64,000 nucleotides of DNA, taken from assembly GCF_001956985.1 (NCBI RefSeq), contig NZ_CP019082.1:4650001-4714000 (forward strand), given 5' to 3'. The notes beneath the pieces were generated by a model. That model was given only the letters and a program-made list of their open reading frames with translations. It ran no database searches and was not told where the DNA came from. Source of the DNA: Paludisphaera borealis. Lineage in GTDB: Bacteria; Planctomycetota; Planctomycetia; Isosphaerales; Isosphaeraceae. Below are positions 9,221 through 17,589 of this stretch, one piece after another; position 1 is the first letter of the stretch, and each line of letters begins with the position of its first letter. The position numbers were made by a program, and so were the translations under genes.

Positions 9221-10636
9221 TCAGGCTTTCTGTTCCCACCTCAACCCCAGCCGGCGGGTGGTTCGCTCCGTCGTCTTGACGCGGTCGGCGATGCGGTGGG
9301 GGACGACCCAGAGGATGCCGGATTGGTCGCAAAGCAGGGGGACCGCGCGGCGGTGCGATGGCGGCACGCGGCAGGCACGGAGCAGGTTGCGGAGGGGGAC
9401 GCGGCGGCCCGACATGCCGAGCGGGGCGAACAGGTCGCCGGGGGCGGGGGGGCGGACGATCAGGGGGAAGACGACGCGGTCGAAGTCGATCGTCTCGTCG
9501 TATGACGATGCGTTATTGACGATTTCGGCCGTGAGCCGGCCGCCGGCCCAGGCGACGTCGACGGCGCCGGGGGCTTCGAGGGCGACGGGAGAGATCGAGT
9601 CGAGGGGGGCGGGCTCGCGATCGCGTTCCAGGAGGATCACGTCGGCGTCGACCCGCAGCGCGACACCTTCGCCGATGTGGATGACGCTCGGGCGGCCTTC
9701 CTTGATGCGTTCGGCGATGCGCTGCCAGCGGCCGGCGGTCATGGCCATCTCGGGCCATCCGACGGCGAGCCAGGCGCGGCGGACGATTTCGGCGATCACG
9801 AAGGGCGAGTGCGCGACGAGGGCGCGGCGGTCGAGGACGATCCGGTCCGGATCGATCGAGCGGACGGCGGCGGATTCGATCGGGCGAATGAGCGAGTCGA
9901 GGGCCTCGCGTTCGGCGGCGGCGAGGGTGCCGAGGCGTCCCAGGGCCGCGACGATTTGCGGGTTGTACTCGGCGGCAAGCCGGGGAAGCAGCTCGTGGCG
10001 GATTCGGGCGCGGGTGTGGGAGACGTCGTCGTTGGTGGGGTCTTCGCGACAGGTCTGGTTCAGGCGGACCAGCTCGTCGCGGATCTCTCGGCGGGTGACG
10101 TCGAGCAGCGGGCGGACGAGGGCGACGGCCGGCCCCAGCGCGCGGCGGGGGGGGATTCCGGCCAGGCCGCGCGGGCCCGAGCCCCGGAGGATGCGGTGAA
10201 TGATCGTCTCGGCCTGGTCGTCGCGCGTGTGGCCGACCGCCACGAAGGATGCGCCCCGGGCCTTGGCGATCTCTCGAAGCCACGCGTACCGCGCGGTCCG
10301 GGCGTCGACTTCGAAGTGCCCGGCGCGGGTCGGCCGCCAGTTGCCGAGGTCGAACGGCAGGCCGAGCGATCCGGCCAGATCCTCGACGAACCGGGCGTCG
10401 TCGCGGGCCTGTTCGCCGCGCACGCCGTGGTCGAGGTGGGCGACGGAGAGCCGCAGGTTCAGCTCGGGCGCGAGCCGATGGAGTACACGGAGCAGGCAGA
10501 CGCTGTCGCCGCCGCCGGAGACCGCGACGACCCAATCGGCCCCGGCGCTCGATTCGAGCCAGCCCGCGATCCGTCGCCGCACGGGTTCCAGCCACGCCGG
10601 ACGCCCGGTATCATCAAACGCTCGATCCTCCGGCAT
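9221..10636 (-). CDS. tilS: tRNA(Ile)-lysidine synthase TilS
   Basis: A protein of about 471 residues. The PP-loop SGGGDS (in VVAVSGGGDSVCLLRVLH) binds ATP, followed by VAHLDHGVRG and VGHTRDDQAETIIHR, both diagnostic for TilS. The C-terminal part (FAPLGMSGRRVPLRNLLRAC) matches the substrate-binding domain seen in the long TilS form. The enzyme adds lysine to C34 of the AUA-decoding tRNA-Ile in the cytoplasm and is normally essential. GGGAGGGG six bases upstream supports the ATG at 10636 rather than the GTG at 10642. It is divergent from the methyltransferase at 10689, with a 52-base shared promoter region. Confidence 0.93.
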   Translation of the reverse strand: MPEDRAFDDTGRPAWLEPVRRRIAGWLESSAGADWVVAVSGGGDSVCLLRVLHRLAPELNLRLSVAHLDHGVRGEQARDDARFVEDLAGSLGLPFDLGNWRPTRAGHFEVDARTARYAWLREIAKARGASFVAVGHTRDDQAETIIHRILRGSGPRGLAGIPPRRALGPAVALVRPLLDVTRREIRDELVRLNQTCREDPTNDDVSHTRARIRHELLPRLAAEYNPQIVAALGRLGTLAAAEREALDSLIRPIESAAVRSIDPDRIVLDRRALVAHSPFVIAEIVRRAWLAVGWPEMAMTAGRWQRIAERIKEGRPSVIHIGEGVALRVDADVILLERDREPAPLDSISPVALEAPGAVDVAWAGGRLTAEIVNNASSYDETIDFDRVVFPLIVRPPAPGDLFAPLGMSGRRVPLRNLLRACRVPPSHRRAVPLLCDQSGILWVVPHRIADRVKTTERTTRRLGLRWEQKA

Positions 10637-10688
10637 GCACACCCCTCCCGCAGAATACCAGAATCGGCGACGAACCGTTGAGAGCGCG

Positions 10689-11642
10689 ATGCCTGAACCC
10701 GCTTTGAACCCGGAGTTGATCGGCCTGCTGCGATGCCCGCGATCGGGGGCGAGCCTGCGCGTCGAATCCGACGAGTTGGTCTCGGCCGACGGGAGTTGCC
10801 GCTATCCCATCCGCCAGGGCGTCCCCCGGCTGGCCGGCGAGGCGTACGCGGAGAGCTTCGGCCGGCAGTGGAACCGCTACGACGTGGCCCGGACCGAGGA
10901 AGACGAGGCGACCTTCGAAGCCAAGACGGGCGTCCATCCCCGCGACCTCGCTGGCCGCCTGGTCCTCGACGCCGGTTGCGGCGGAGGCCGGTACGCGCGG
11001 CTGGTCGGAAGCCACGGCGCGAAGGTGCTCGGCGTCGATCTGAGCACGGCCGTCGACAAGGCTTCCGCGCTCTGCGCTGAGCTTCCCAACGTCCAGATCG
11101 CTCAGGCCGATCTACTCGATCTGCCGGTGGCCGAGGCGGCCTTCGACCTCGTTTTCTCGATCGGCGTCCTTCACCATACGCCCGACCCGCGCCGGGCGTT
11201 CGCTCAGATCGCCAAGCGGGTCAAGCCCGGCGGCCGGCTATCGGTCTGGCTCTACCGCAAGAACACGCCGCCTCAGGAATGGCTCAACTCGAGCATCCGC
11301 GCCGTAACGACCCGGACGCCGGCGCGCGTCCTCGAACCGCTCTGCGCGGGCCTGGGCGTGCTCGGAAGCGTGCCGGTCGTGAACCGGACCCTGAACAAGC
11401 TCGCCAACTTCTCCGCCCATCCCGACTGGACCCTGCGCGTCTGCGACAACTTCGACTGGTGGGCGCCGAAATACCAGTCGCATCACACGGTCGCCGAGCT
11501 GTCCTCATGGTTCGCCGCCGAGGGCTTCGAGGAGATCGCCGAGTTGCCGCCGGAGAAGTCGGGCGGCCTCTACCGATGGGTTTATGAGCACGACCTGATC
11601 ATCGGCAGCGGCGTGAACGTGACGGGCGTGAGGCGCGGGTGA
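10689..11642 (+). CDS. Trm112-like / class I SAM-dependent methyltransferase
   Basis: A 317-residue protein. Residues 10-55 (LIGLLRCPRSGASLRV, then YPIRQGVPRL) form a Trm112/YcaR-like module, though its metal-binding cysteines are mostly lost. Next comes a class I methyltransferase domain: motif I VLDAGCGGGRYARLVG, motif II VLGVDLS, and motif IV/post-I FSIGVLHHTPDPRRAF and VKPGGRLSVWLY. The C-terminal part (ADNFDWWAPKY-like stretch, EGFEEIAEL) follows the pattern of sugar- or quinone-type O/C-methyltransferases. The substrate is unknown. The start at 10689 is chosen because the module begins there; longer open frames upstream are antisense to tilS. Confidence 0.8.
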   Translation: MPEPALNPELIGLLRCPRSGASLRVESDELVSADGSCRYPIRQGVPRLAGEAYAESFGRQWNRYDVARTEEDEATFEAKTGVHPRDLAGRLVLDAGCGGGRYARLVGSHGAKVLGVDLSTAVDKASALCAELPNVQIAQADLLDLPVAEAAFDLVFSIGVLHHTPDPRRAFAQIAKRVKPGGRLSVWLYRKNTPPQEWLNSSIRAVTTRTPARVLEPLCAGLGVLGSVPVVNRTLNKLANFSAHPDWTLRVCDNFDWWAPKYQSHHTVAELSSWFAAEGFEEIAELPPEKSGGLYRWVYEHDLIIGSGVNVTGVRRG

Positions 11643-11672
11643 GGCGCCCTGGAGGAAGGGCGTGGGTCGGTT

Positions 11673-12668
11673 TCATGACGCCAAGGCGAGCACGAAGCTC
11701 AGGCCGACGGCGAGGAGATAGGCGACGGGGTAGAGCACCCGCAGGGGCCTCTGGATCTTGAGGGCCGATGGGACCGAGCCCGCCGCGACGGACCGATGGA
11801 CCACGGCCACGCCAATCGTCGCGGCCGTCGCGGACAGGAAGCCGATCATCGCGTGCCGGTCGATCATGGTGAGGTAAGCGACTTTGGGCACGGCGAAGTC
11901 GACCGAATAGCCGAACGCCAGCATTGCGATCAGGGTGGCCATGCACGTGCTGATCTGGGGCTGGAGGTTCGTCGGTTCGAACCAGAAGACGAGCGTGGGA
12001 AAGAGGGCGAGCAGGGTCAGCGGCAGCAACACCCTCCAGACGTAGAACGTCGACCGGCGTTTCACGCGCACCAGGTATTCCATGACGGAATACTCGTCGC
12101 CGCCTGGGCGGTACCGGCGCGACTTGATCTGGTAGTTCTGCTTCAGGAGCGACCAGTCGGTGACGAACACGTCGTCGTGCAGGTGCATTGATTCGGGCAG
12201 CGGCGTGAACTGGACTTGCGACTGGTCGCTGGAGAGCGAGAGCCGGACGACCAGGTCCTGGGCGTCGAACGGGAATCTCCGGAGGTCGAGCGGCGTCGAG
12301 AACTTGACGCTGACGATCGATCGGCTCGTGACCCAGCCGTCGGGGGCGACCTCGATCCTGGGATCGCCGTGCGGCTTGGGCGCCTCGGCGGCGTTGTCGA
12401 AGTTGAGTCTGGGGGTCCAGATTTTGCCGTCTCCGGCCCCGTGCGCCAGGCGGGGGTCGCGCCAGCGCAGCTCCAGGTGGGCCGTAACGTCAAAGCTTTC
12501 CTCGCGAGCCGTGATCCGGCCGAAGTCGACGATGTGGAACCCGATGCCGACCTCCACCGGTCGCTCATCCTCGACGGGAGGCGGGTTCGGACCGCCGACG
12601 ATCCAGGCCGAGTCCGCCGCCGCCGAGAGGGAAACCACCCCGGCCGTTATCCACAAGCTCCACATCAT
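11673..12668 (-). CDS. Prokaryotic pentameric ligand-gated ion channel homologue (GLIC/ELIC-like)
   Basis: A 331-residue protein with an N-terminal signal segment, an extracellular beta-sandwich domain and four C-terminal membrane helices. Family hallmarks are visible: LELRWRDPRL, IWTPRLNFDN, and LDLRRFPFDAQDLVVRLSL, where FPFD is the Cys-loop core without its cysteines, as usual in bacteria. M1 is WRVLLPLTLLALFPTLVFW, M2 the pore helix ISTCMATLIAMLAFGYSV, M3 MIGFLSATAATIGVAVVH, M4 the final VLYPVAYLLAVGLSFVLAL. The family forms homopentameric cation or anion channels in the inner membrane, gated by protons or small amines. The ligand here is unknown. It is convergent with the methyltransferase gene and upstream of no obvious partner. 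Confidence 0.85.
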   Translation of the reverse strand: MMWSLWITAGVVSLSAAADSAWIVGGPNPPPVEDERPVEVGIGFHIVDFGRITAREESFDVTAHLELRWRDPRLAHGAGDGKIWTPRLNFDNAAEAPKPHGDPRIEVAPDGWVTSRSIVSVKFSTPLDLRRFPFDAQDLVVRLSLSSDQSQVQFTPLPESMHLHDDVFVTDWSLLKQNYQIKSRRYRPGGDEYSVMEYLVRVKRRSTFYVWRVLLPLTLLALFPTLVFWFEPTNLQPQISTCMATLIAMLAFGYSVDFAVPKVAYLTMIDRHAMIGFLSATAATIGVAVVHRSVAAGSVPSALKIQRPLRVLYPVAYLLAVGLSFVLALAS

Positions 12669-12701
12669 TCCGGACCTCGCTGGTCACGACAACTTGCTCA
12701 C

Positions 12702-13457
12702 TCATGTTTCTTTAGAACACGAACGAGCCCGCGTCACGTGGGACGACGTCCTCAAGGTCGGCCTCCCCGCGGTTGACCAGGAAATCCAGGACTTCTGCTC
12801 TGAAGGTAGCTCCGCGAGGGCATGCCCGCGAGAGGCCCCGACTCCCATTTTCATGAGGTCGGTTGTCGCCACGGCGTCGTGATGGTTTGTATTCGGGGCC
12901 GCGCGACGGCTGGCGATCGCCCCTCGTTCCACCTTGAATTCGACGGCCTTCGAGGTGAGTGTGAGCGGCGTGGGCTCCTGGCGGTCGTCGTAAACGACTT
13001 CCAGCGCGTATTGCTTGCCCGATTCAAGCTGATAGTGGATGGCGACGTCGACCTCCGCTGTCGCGCGATGGGACTTTCCAGGTGCGATGACGATCGGCCT
13101 GTTCCTGTCTCGGCCTCCAGCCGGCGCGAAGGCGTTCCGACACCCCATCCCTTTCGCCGTCAAGGGGGGCGAATTCCCCGCCTCGTCCTTGACGATGATT
13201 TTGTGATTCAAACAGAAACTGCTGTCCCAGATCGTCAGATCCCGTCCGCCCTGATTCTTGTACACGATCTCCGGGATGATCTTCTCGCCGCGCTTGCAGG
13301 TCGTCTTCGGGAGACCGACGAGCAGCAGGCATTCGGCCTTCTTCGGCTTCGCGTCGGTGCCCGACGAGTCAGCCGCCTTCGGTGCATCGTCCGATCCGAA
13401 GGCCGGGAAGGCGTAGAATGCAACGGCGATCGCCAGGCATACGAGGGGACGATGCAT
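12702..13457 (-). CDS. Secreted protein of unknown function with an Ig-like fold pattern
   Basis: A protein of about 251 residues with a signal peptide (RPLVCLAIAVAFYAFPAFG). The central part (LLLVGLPKTTCKRGEKIIP, then VYKNQGGRDLTIWDSSFCLN and HYQLESGKQYALEVVYDD) has the spacing of a beta-sandwich domain like those in planctomycete secreted proteins that describe unequal 'K.GE.I...V..KN.G' strands. The last ~50 residues (EQKSWISWSTAGRPTLRT onward) are low in pattern and Arg/Ser/Thr-rich. No family name can be given. Its 3' end is 33 bases from the ion-channel start on the same strand. Confidence 0.55.
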   Translation of the reverse strand: MHRPLVCLAIAVAFYAFPAFGSDDAPKAADSSGTDAKPKKAECLLLVGLPKTTCKRGEKIIPEIVYKNQGGRDLTIWDSSFCLNHKIIVKDEAGNSPPLTAKGMGCRNAFAPAGGRDRNRPIVIAPGKSHRATAEVDVAIHYQLESGKQYALEVVYDDRQEPTPLTLTSKAVEFKVERGAIASRRAAPNTNHHDAVATTDLMKMGVGASRGHALAELPSEQKSWISWSTAGRPTLRTSSHVTRARSCSKET

Positions 13458-13550
13458 CACGGTTAGCCCTTCGTTCGCAGTCTTACGTGGACCTCGAGAG
13501 CTTAACGTTCGCCGCGCCCTCTTCTTGGGAGGTCGTCCGGTTTCGACGGC

Positions 13551-14480
13551 TTACCCGCGTGGCTTGGAAGGGTGCTGGCCCGTCATCGTCGTCGGGATTC
13601 GGTAAAGGCTTTTGCCGGCCATGATGTAGAGGGTCTTGGAATCGGGGCCGCCGAATTCGACGTTGGCGGGCGGTTCGGGGGTGGGGATGACGCCCTGGAC
13701 CTTGCCGTCGGGGGTGAAGACCCAGACGGCCGCCTTGTCGCGGGTCCCGGCGGTGGCGACGATTCGGCCGTCGGTCGTGACGGTCATGCCGTCGATGCCC
13801 CGGCCGTCGCCGAAGTCGTAAAGCACGCGCGGGTTCGAGGTCGCGCCGGCGGCGTCGAGGTCGACGGCCAGCAGCACCCGGCGCGCGGAACCGTTGTCGG
13901 CGATGTACAGCGTCTTGTCGTCGGGGCTGACAACCAGGCCGTTGGGCTTCTTGGCCGAGGTTTCGAGCCGGGTGACGGCGCCGTCCGGGTCGACCCGGAA
14001 GACGGCCTCGAAGTCCAGCTCGCGGGGCTCGTCGCCGACGTACCGGGGATCGGAGAAGTAGACCCGGCCCTTCGAATCGACGGCGACGTCATTTGGGCTG
14101 TTGAACCGCTTGCCTTGCCAGCGGTCGGCGAGCGTGCGGACCGTGCCGTCGGATTCGGTGATCGAGATCCGCCGATTGCCGCCGGTGTTGGCCCCCTCGG
14201 CGACGATCAGCCGGCCCTTGGGGTCGAAGATCAGGCCGTTGGCCCGCCCGCTCGGCTCGCGGAAGACCGTCGTCTTGCCGGACGACGGGTCGAACCGCAT
14301 GATCCGGTCGCCGATGTCGGAGAACAAAATCGCCCCGTCCGCCGCCAGCGCGCCCCCCTCGGTGAACTCTCCCTCGCCCCAGAGCTTTTCCAACCTGGCC
14401 GACGGCTCGACGACCGGGGTGGCGGCGTCATCGGCGGGGAACGCGGCGAGGATCGCGAGCAGGAACGACGAGACGGTCAT
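13551..14480 (-). CDS. SMP-30/gluconolactonase-like beta-propeller protein, secreted
   Basis: A 309-residue protein with a short signal peptide (MTVSSFLLAILAAFPA). Strand repeats typical of the SMP-30/gluconolactonase/LRE family follow: WGEGEFTEGGALAADGAILF, FREPSGRANGLIFDPKGRL, FNSPNDVAVDSKGRVYFSDP, KKPNGLVVSPDDKTLYIADN and GIDGMTVTTDGRIV. The conserved metal-ligand positions (Glu early, Asn in the NDV and NGL strands, Asp in the DGM strand) are all present. Such enzymes hydrolyse sugar lactones; the substrate is not known. The frame is open further upstream, but that part is a shadow of the DUF1501 gene; the ATG at 14480 lies just after its stop. Confidence 0.8.
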   Translation of the reverse strand: MTVSSFLLAILAAFPADDAATPVVEPSARLEKLWGEGEFTEGGALAADGAILFSDIGDRIMRFDPSSGKTTVFREPSGRANGLIFDPKGRLIVAEGANTGGNRRISITESDGTVRTLADRWQGKRFNSPNDVAVDSKGRVYFSDPRYVGDEPRELDFEAVFRVDPDGAVTRLETSAKKPNGLVVSPDDKTLYIADNGSARRVLLAVDLDAAGATSNPRVLYDFGDGRGIDGMTVTTDGRIVATAGTRDKAAVWVFTPDGKVQGVIPTPEPPANVEFGGPDSKTLYIMAGKSLYRIPTTMTGQHPSKPRG

Positions 14481-14503
14481 GTCGGGGAACTCCGATGGAT
14501 GGA

Positions 14504-15970
14504 TCAGGAAAGGACGTCCTTGACGACGTGGCCGTGGACGTCGGTCAGCCGGCGCTGGGCGCCGTTGTTGTAGAAGGTGAGGGCTTCGTGGTCGAGGCCC
14601 AGCAGGTGGAGGATCGTGGCGTGGAAGTCGTGGACGTCGACGACGTTCTCGACGGCCTGGTAGCCGAAATCGTCGGTCGCGCCGAAGCTGAACCCGCGTT
14701 TGACCCCCGCGCCGGCGAGCCAGGCGGTGAAGCCCTTGGGGTTGTGGTCGCGGCCCTGCGCGCCCTTCTGGAAGGTCGGCATGCGACCGAACTCGGTCGA
14801 CCAGACGACTAGGGTGTCGTCGAGCAGGCCCCGGTTCTTGAGGTCGATCAACAGCGCGGCGGCGGGCTTGTCGAGGATCGGGCCGTGGCGGTCGTAGTCC
14901 GATTTGATCCGCCTGTGGCCGTCCCAGTTCAGGATGCCCTCGCCCATCGCGAACGCGCCGTTGAACACCGTGACGAACCGAACCCCGCGCTCGACGAGGC
15001 GGCGGGCGAGCAGGCAGTTGCGGCCGAAGCCGGCGAGGATCGGGTTGGCGTCGTCGAGCCCGTACAGCGACTTGACCGCCGCGCTCTCGCGCGAGAGGTC
15101 GCCGACCTCGGGGGCGCTGAGCTGCATCCGCGCGGCCAGCTCGTAGGCGGCGATTCGGGCCGACAGCTCGGTGTCGCCGGGGTTGCGCGCGAGGTGCTCG
15201 TCGTTGATCAGCCGGATCAAATCGCGGGTCGCGCGGTCGTCGTCGGGGTTGATCTTCTCGGGCCGGGCGAGGTGGCGGATCGGCCGGTCGGCGTTGAACG
15301 ACGTCCCCTGGTAGACGGCGGGCAAGAAGCCGTTGGTCCAGTTCGCCGGCCCCTGCTGCGGGTCGCCGCGCGGGTCGGGGATCGCCACGTAGGCCGGCAG
15401 GTCCTGGTTGTCGGTCCCGAGCGCGTAGCTGACCCACGCGCCGATGCTCGGAAAGCCTTCGAGCGTGAACCCGGTCGACATGAACATCTCGCCGGGACCG
15501 TGGGTGTTGGTCTTCGAGGTCAGCGAGTGGAAGAAGCACATCTCGTCGGCCAGCTCGGCCAGGTTCGGCAGCAGGTCGGAGACGTACTTGCCCGACTGCC
15601 CGCGCGGCTTGAACTCCCAGGGACTCTTGGCGAGCGCGCCGTTCTCGCCCTGGAAGGTGATCAGCTTGTCCGAGCCCGGCATCGGCTGGCCGTGCCGCTT
15701 GATCAGCTCGGGCTTGTAGTCCCAGGTGTCGAGATGGCTGACGGCCCCGGTGCAGTAGATGTGGATCACCCGCTTGGCCTTGCCCGGAAAGTGCGGCTTC
15801 TTGGGCGCGAGCGGGTTTTTCGATGCGTCCGTCGGCTCGCCGGCCAGCAAGCCTTGCTCGGCTAAAAGCGCGCTCAACGCGATGCCGCCGACTCCCGTCG
15901 CCATGTGCGACAAGAACCCGCGACGATCGAGCAAGTGACGGCCCAGCGGCGCGTTGTGAGGGAAGCTCAT
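14504..15970 (-). CDS. DUF1501 family protein (sulfatase-like fold), Tat-type leader
   Basis: A 488-residue protein starting with [20 protein letters not shown], an RRxFL twin-arginine-like leader usual for this family. Diagnostic motifs follow: [50 protein letters not shown], and [16 protein letters not shown]...[13 protein letters not shown]1501 proteins are hugely expanded in planctomycetes, are related to alkaline phosphatase/sulfatase folds, and often pair with DUF1549/DUF1553 cytochrome-like proteins; no such partner is nearby. The start codon overlaps the stop of the upstream membrane protein (ATGA at 15967-15970), so the two genes are translationally coupled. Confidence 0.9.
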   Translation of the reverse strand: MSFPHNAPLGRHLLDRRGFLSHMATGVGGIALSALLAEQGLLAGEPTDASKNPLAPKKPHFPGKAKRVIHIYCTGAVSHLDTWDYKPELIKRHGQPMPGSDKLITFQGENGALAKSPWEFKPRGQSGKYVSDLLPNLAELADEMCFFHSLTSKTNTHGPGEMFMSTGFTLEGFPSIGAWVSYALGTDNQDLPAYVAIPDPRGDPQQGPANWTNGFLPAVYQGTSFNADRPIRHLARPEKINPDDDRATRDLIRLINDEHLARNPGDTELSARIAAYELAARMQLSAPEVGDLSRESAAVKSLYGLDDANPILAGFGRNCLLARRLVERGVRFVTVFNGAFAMGEGILNWDGHRRIKSDYDRHGPILDKPAAALLIDLKNRGLLDDTLVVWSTEFGRMPTFQKGAQGRDHNPKGFTAWLAGAGVKRGFSFGATDDFGYQAVENVVDVHDFHATILHLLGLDHEALTFYNNGAQRRLTDVHGHVVKDVLS

Positions 15971-16611
15971 GGCGTGGCGTCCTCGGTGTGGGGCAGCGGG
16001 AGAGGCTTGGGGCCACCGGCGTCCAGATCGCGATCCCAGAGCGGGTGGGCCCGCGCGGCAACCTCGGCTAGCTCGGCGATCGCCTGGATCAGGTCGCCGA
16101 ATGTGGCGATCGGGCGAGTGTTTAACATTCGCTCAATTTCATTTTCGTCGACGCCCAGGTTTTTCGCCAGCCTATAGGAAAAGTCCTCGGCGATCCACGG
16201 CTCCAGGTCGGAGAAGTGGAGATCCTCTTCCAGCCGATCGGTCGGCCGCACCCAGTTTCCGCCGAACCTCCCCAGGCTCTCGGAGGCCAGGGAGCGCGTA
16301 GTGTGTACGGTGTTTTTCAACGCCTTCTCGTCGACCTCGCCGGCGCAAGGCAGCAGCTCGATGAACGCGTCGTCCGACAGGGCGGGGCGCCGCTGCAACC
16401 TCCAGAGATCGACTCGGTATCGGGCCGCAGTCGCCGCGACGAGCATGAAGAGAAGGCTCATCGCGGCGAAGCATCCGAGGAACAATCCCATCGTGACACG
16501 ATCCCAGACGTTGCCCGTGTGCGACCAGAACGAGGCCGCGCAGGAGCCCAGGAAGAAGACGATCGCGGCGACGATCAGCCGGCCGGCGACGCGGGATCGT
16601 GCGGGGCTCAT
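15967..16611 (-). CDS. Small membrane protein of unknown function coupled to the DUF1501 gene
   Basis: A 214-residue protein with two N-terminal membrane helices ([17 protein letters not shown] and [20 protein letters not shown]), then a soluble, mainly helical part of about 140 residues (LRFSDLEPW-like region, [20 protein letters not shown]). I do not recognise a family. It overlaps the DUF1501 start by four bases (ATGA), so co-expression is likely. Confidence 0.6.
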   Translation of the reverse strand: MSPARSRVAGRLIVAAIVFFLGSCAASFWSHTGNVWDRVTMGLFLGCFAAMSLLFMLVAATAARYRVDLWRLQRRPALSDDAFIELLPCAGEVDEKALKNTVHTTRSLASESLGRFGGNWVRPTDRLEEDLHFSDLEPWIAEDFSYRLAKNLGVDENEIERMLNTRPIATFGDLIQAIAELAEVAARAHPLWDRDLDAGGPKPLPLPHTEDATP

Positions 16612-16637
16612 GATCGGTCTCCTCGATCCGCGTGTCC

Positions 16638-17585
16638 TTACGACCTCGGCCCGCGGTCGCCGGCGGGGTAGGCGCCCCAGCCGAGCTTGTCGCGGAGGGT
16701 GCGATAGAAGCTGTGGCCGGGGAGGCGGACCATGGGGAAGGGGGGATTGCCGCGGCGGATGGTGACCCGGTCGTCGGCCTGGAGCGGGATCTGGACCTGG
16801 CCGTCGATCACGAGGAGCATCGCGACCCCCTCGCCCTGGGGGACCAGCTCGTAGGTCTTATGGCCGCCGTCGACCAGCGGGCGCTGGGTCAGCGTGTGCG
16901 AGCAGAGGGGGGTGATGACGAACATGTGCGCGTTGGGGGGCAGGATCGGCCCGCCGGCCGAGAGGCTGTGCGCGGTCGAGCCGACGGGCGTGGCCACGAT
17001 CAGGCCGTCGCCCCGGTAGCTCATCACGCTCTCGCCGTCGATCGACAGGCCGATCTCGACGATCCGGAAGTACGGCGCGGCGCGGATCACGGCGTCGTTC
17101 AAGGCGCGGAACTCGCGGGTCGGGCCGCGCGTCGAGGTCACGGTGCAGGCCATCGTCATCAGGTTTTCGATGGTGAACCGGCGCTCGGACAGGTCGGCCA
17201 GATGCAGGCAGAAGGTGGCGGGCGTGAGGTCGGCGAGGAAGCCGAGGCGGCCGGCGTTGACGCCGACCACGGGGATCGGAGAGACCCCCATCCGCCGGAC
17301 CGTGTGCAGCACGGTGCCGTCGCCGCCGACCACCACCGCGAGGTCGGCCGGCAGGCTGGAGAGGTCGGAGTCGGCCGAGAGGTCGACGCCGGCCAGCGCG
17401 ACGCCGCCGCAGGCCTCGATCTCACGGGTCAGCACCTCGACCTGCGTCCGCACCTCGTCGCGCGTGCCGTTGCCCAGGATCATGAGCCGCAGCGGCAAGG
17501 CCAACGAATGCGAGACGAACTCGGCGAGGGCCTTCTCCATCGGAATCTCCAGCCCGGGGCCGACTTCGTCGGCGACGTCGCTCAT
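16638..17585 (-). CDS. nadK: NAD kinase
   Basis: A 315-residue protein with the invariant GGDGT motif (VVVGGDGTVLHTVRRM), NAGRLGFLADL, and the second conserved block DGLIVATPVGSTAHSLSAGG. These define the ATP-NAD kinase family, which makes NADP from NAD in the cytoplasm. It follows dxs by four bases on the same strand and so belongs to the ispA-dxs-nadK operon. The link makes sense because the isoprenoid pathway consumes NADPH. The length is usual for the family. Confidence 0.95.
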   Translation of the reverse strand: MSDVADEVGPGLEIPMEKALAEFVSHSLALPLRLMILGNGTRDEVRTQVEVLTREIEACGGVALAGVDLSADSDLSSLPADLAVVVGGDGTVLHTVRRMGVSPIPVVGVNAGRLGFLADLTPATFCLHLADLSERRFTIENLMTMACTVTSTRGPTREFRALNDAVIRAAPYFRIVEIGLSIDGESVMSYRGDGLIVATPVGSTAHSLSAGGPILPPNAHMFVITPLCSHTLTQRPLVDGGHKTYELVPQGEGVAMLLVIDGQVQIPLQADDRVTIRRGNPPFPMVRLPGHSFYRTLRDKLGWGAYPAGDRGPRS

Positions 17586-17589
17586 GGCT

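Noticed and set aside
14481-16061. Extension of the SMP-30-like frame upstream to 836 codons
   Set aside because: The added part is the DUF1501 gene in another frame, and a start with a signal peptide exists at 14480.
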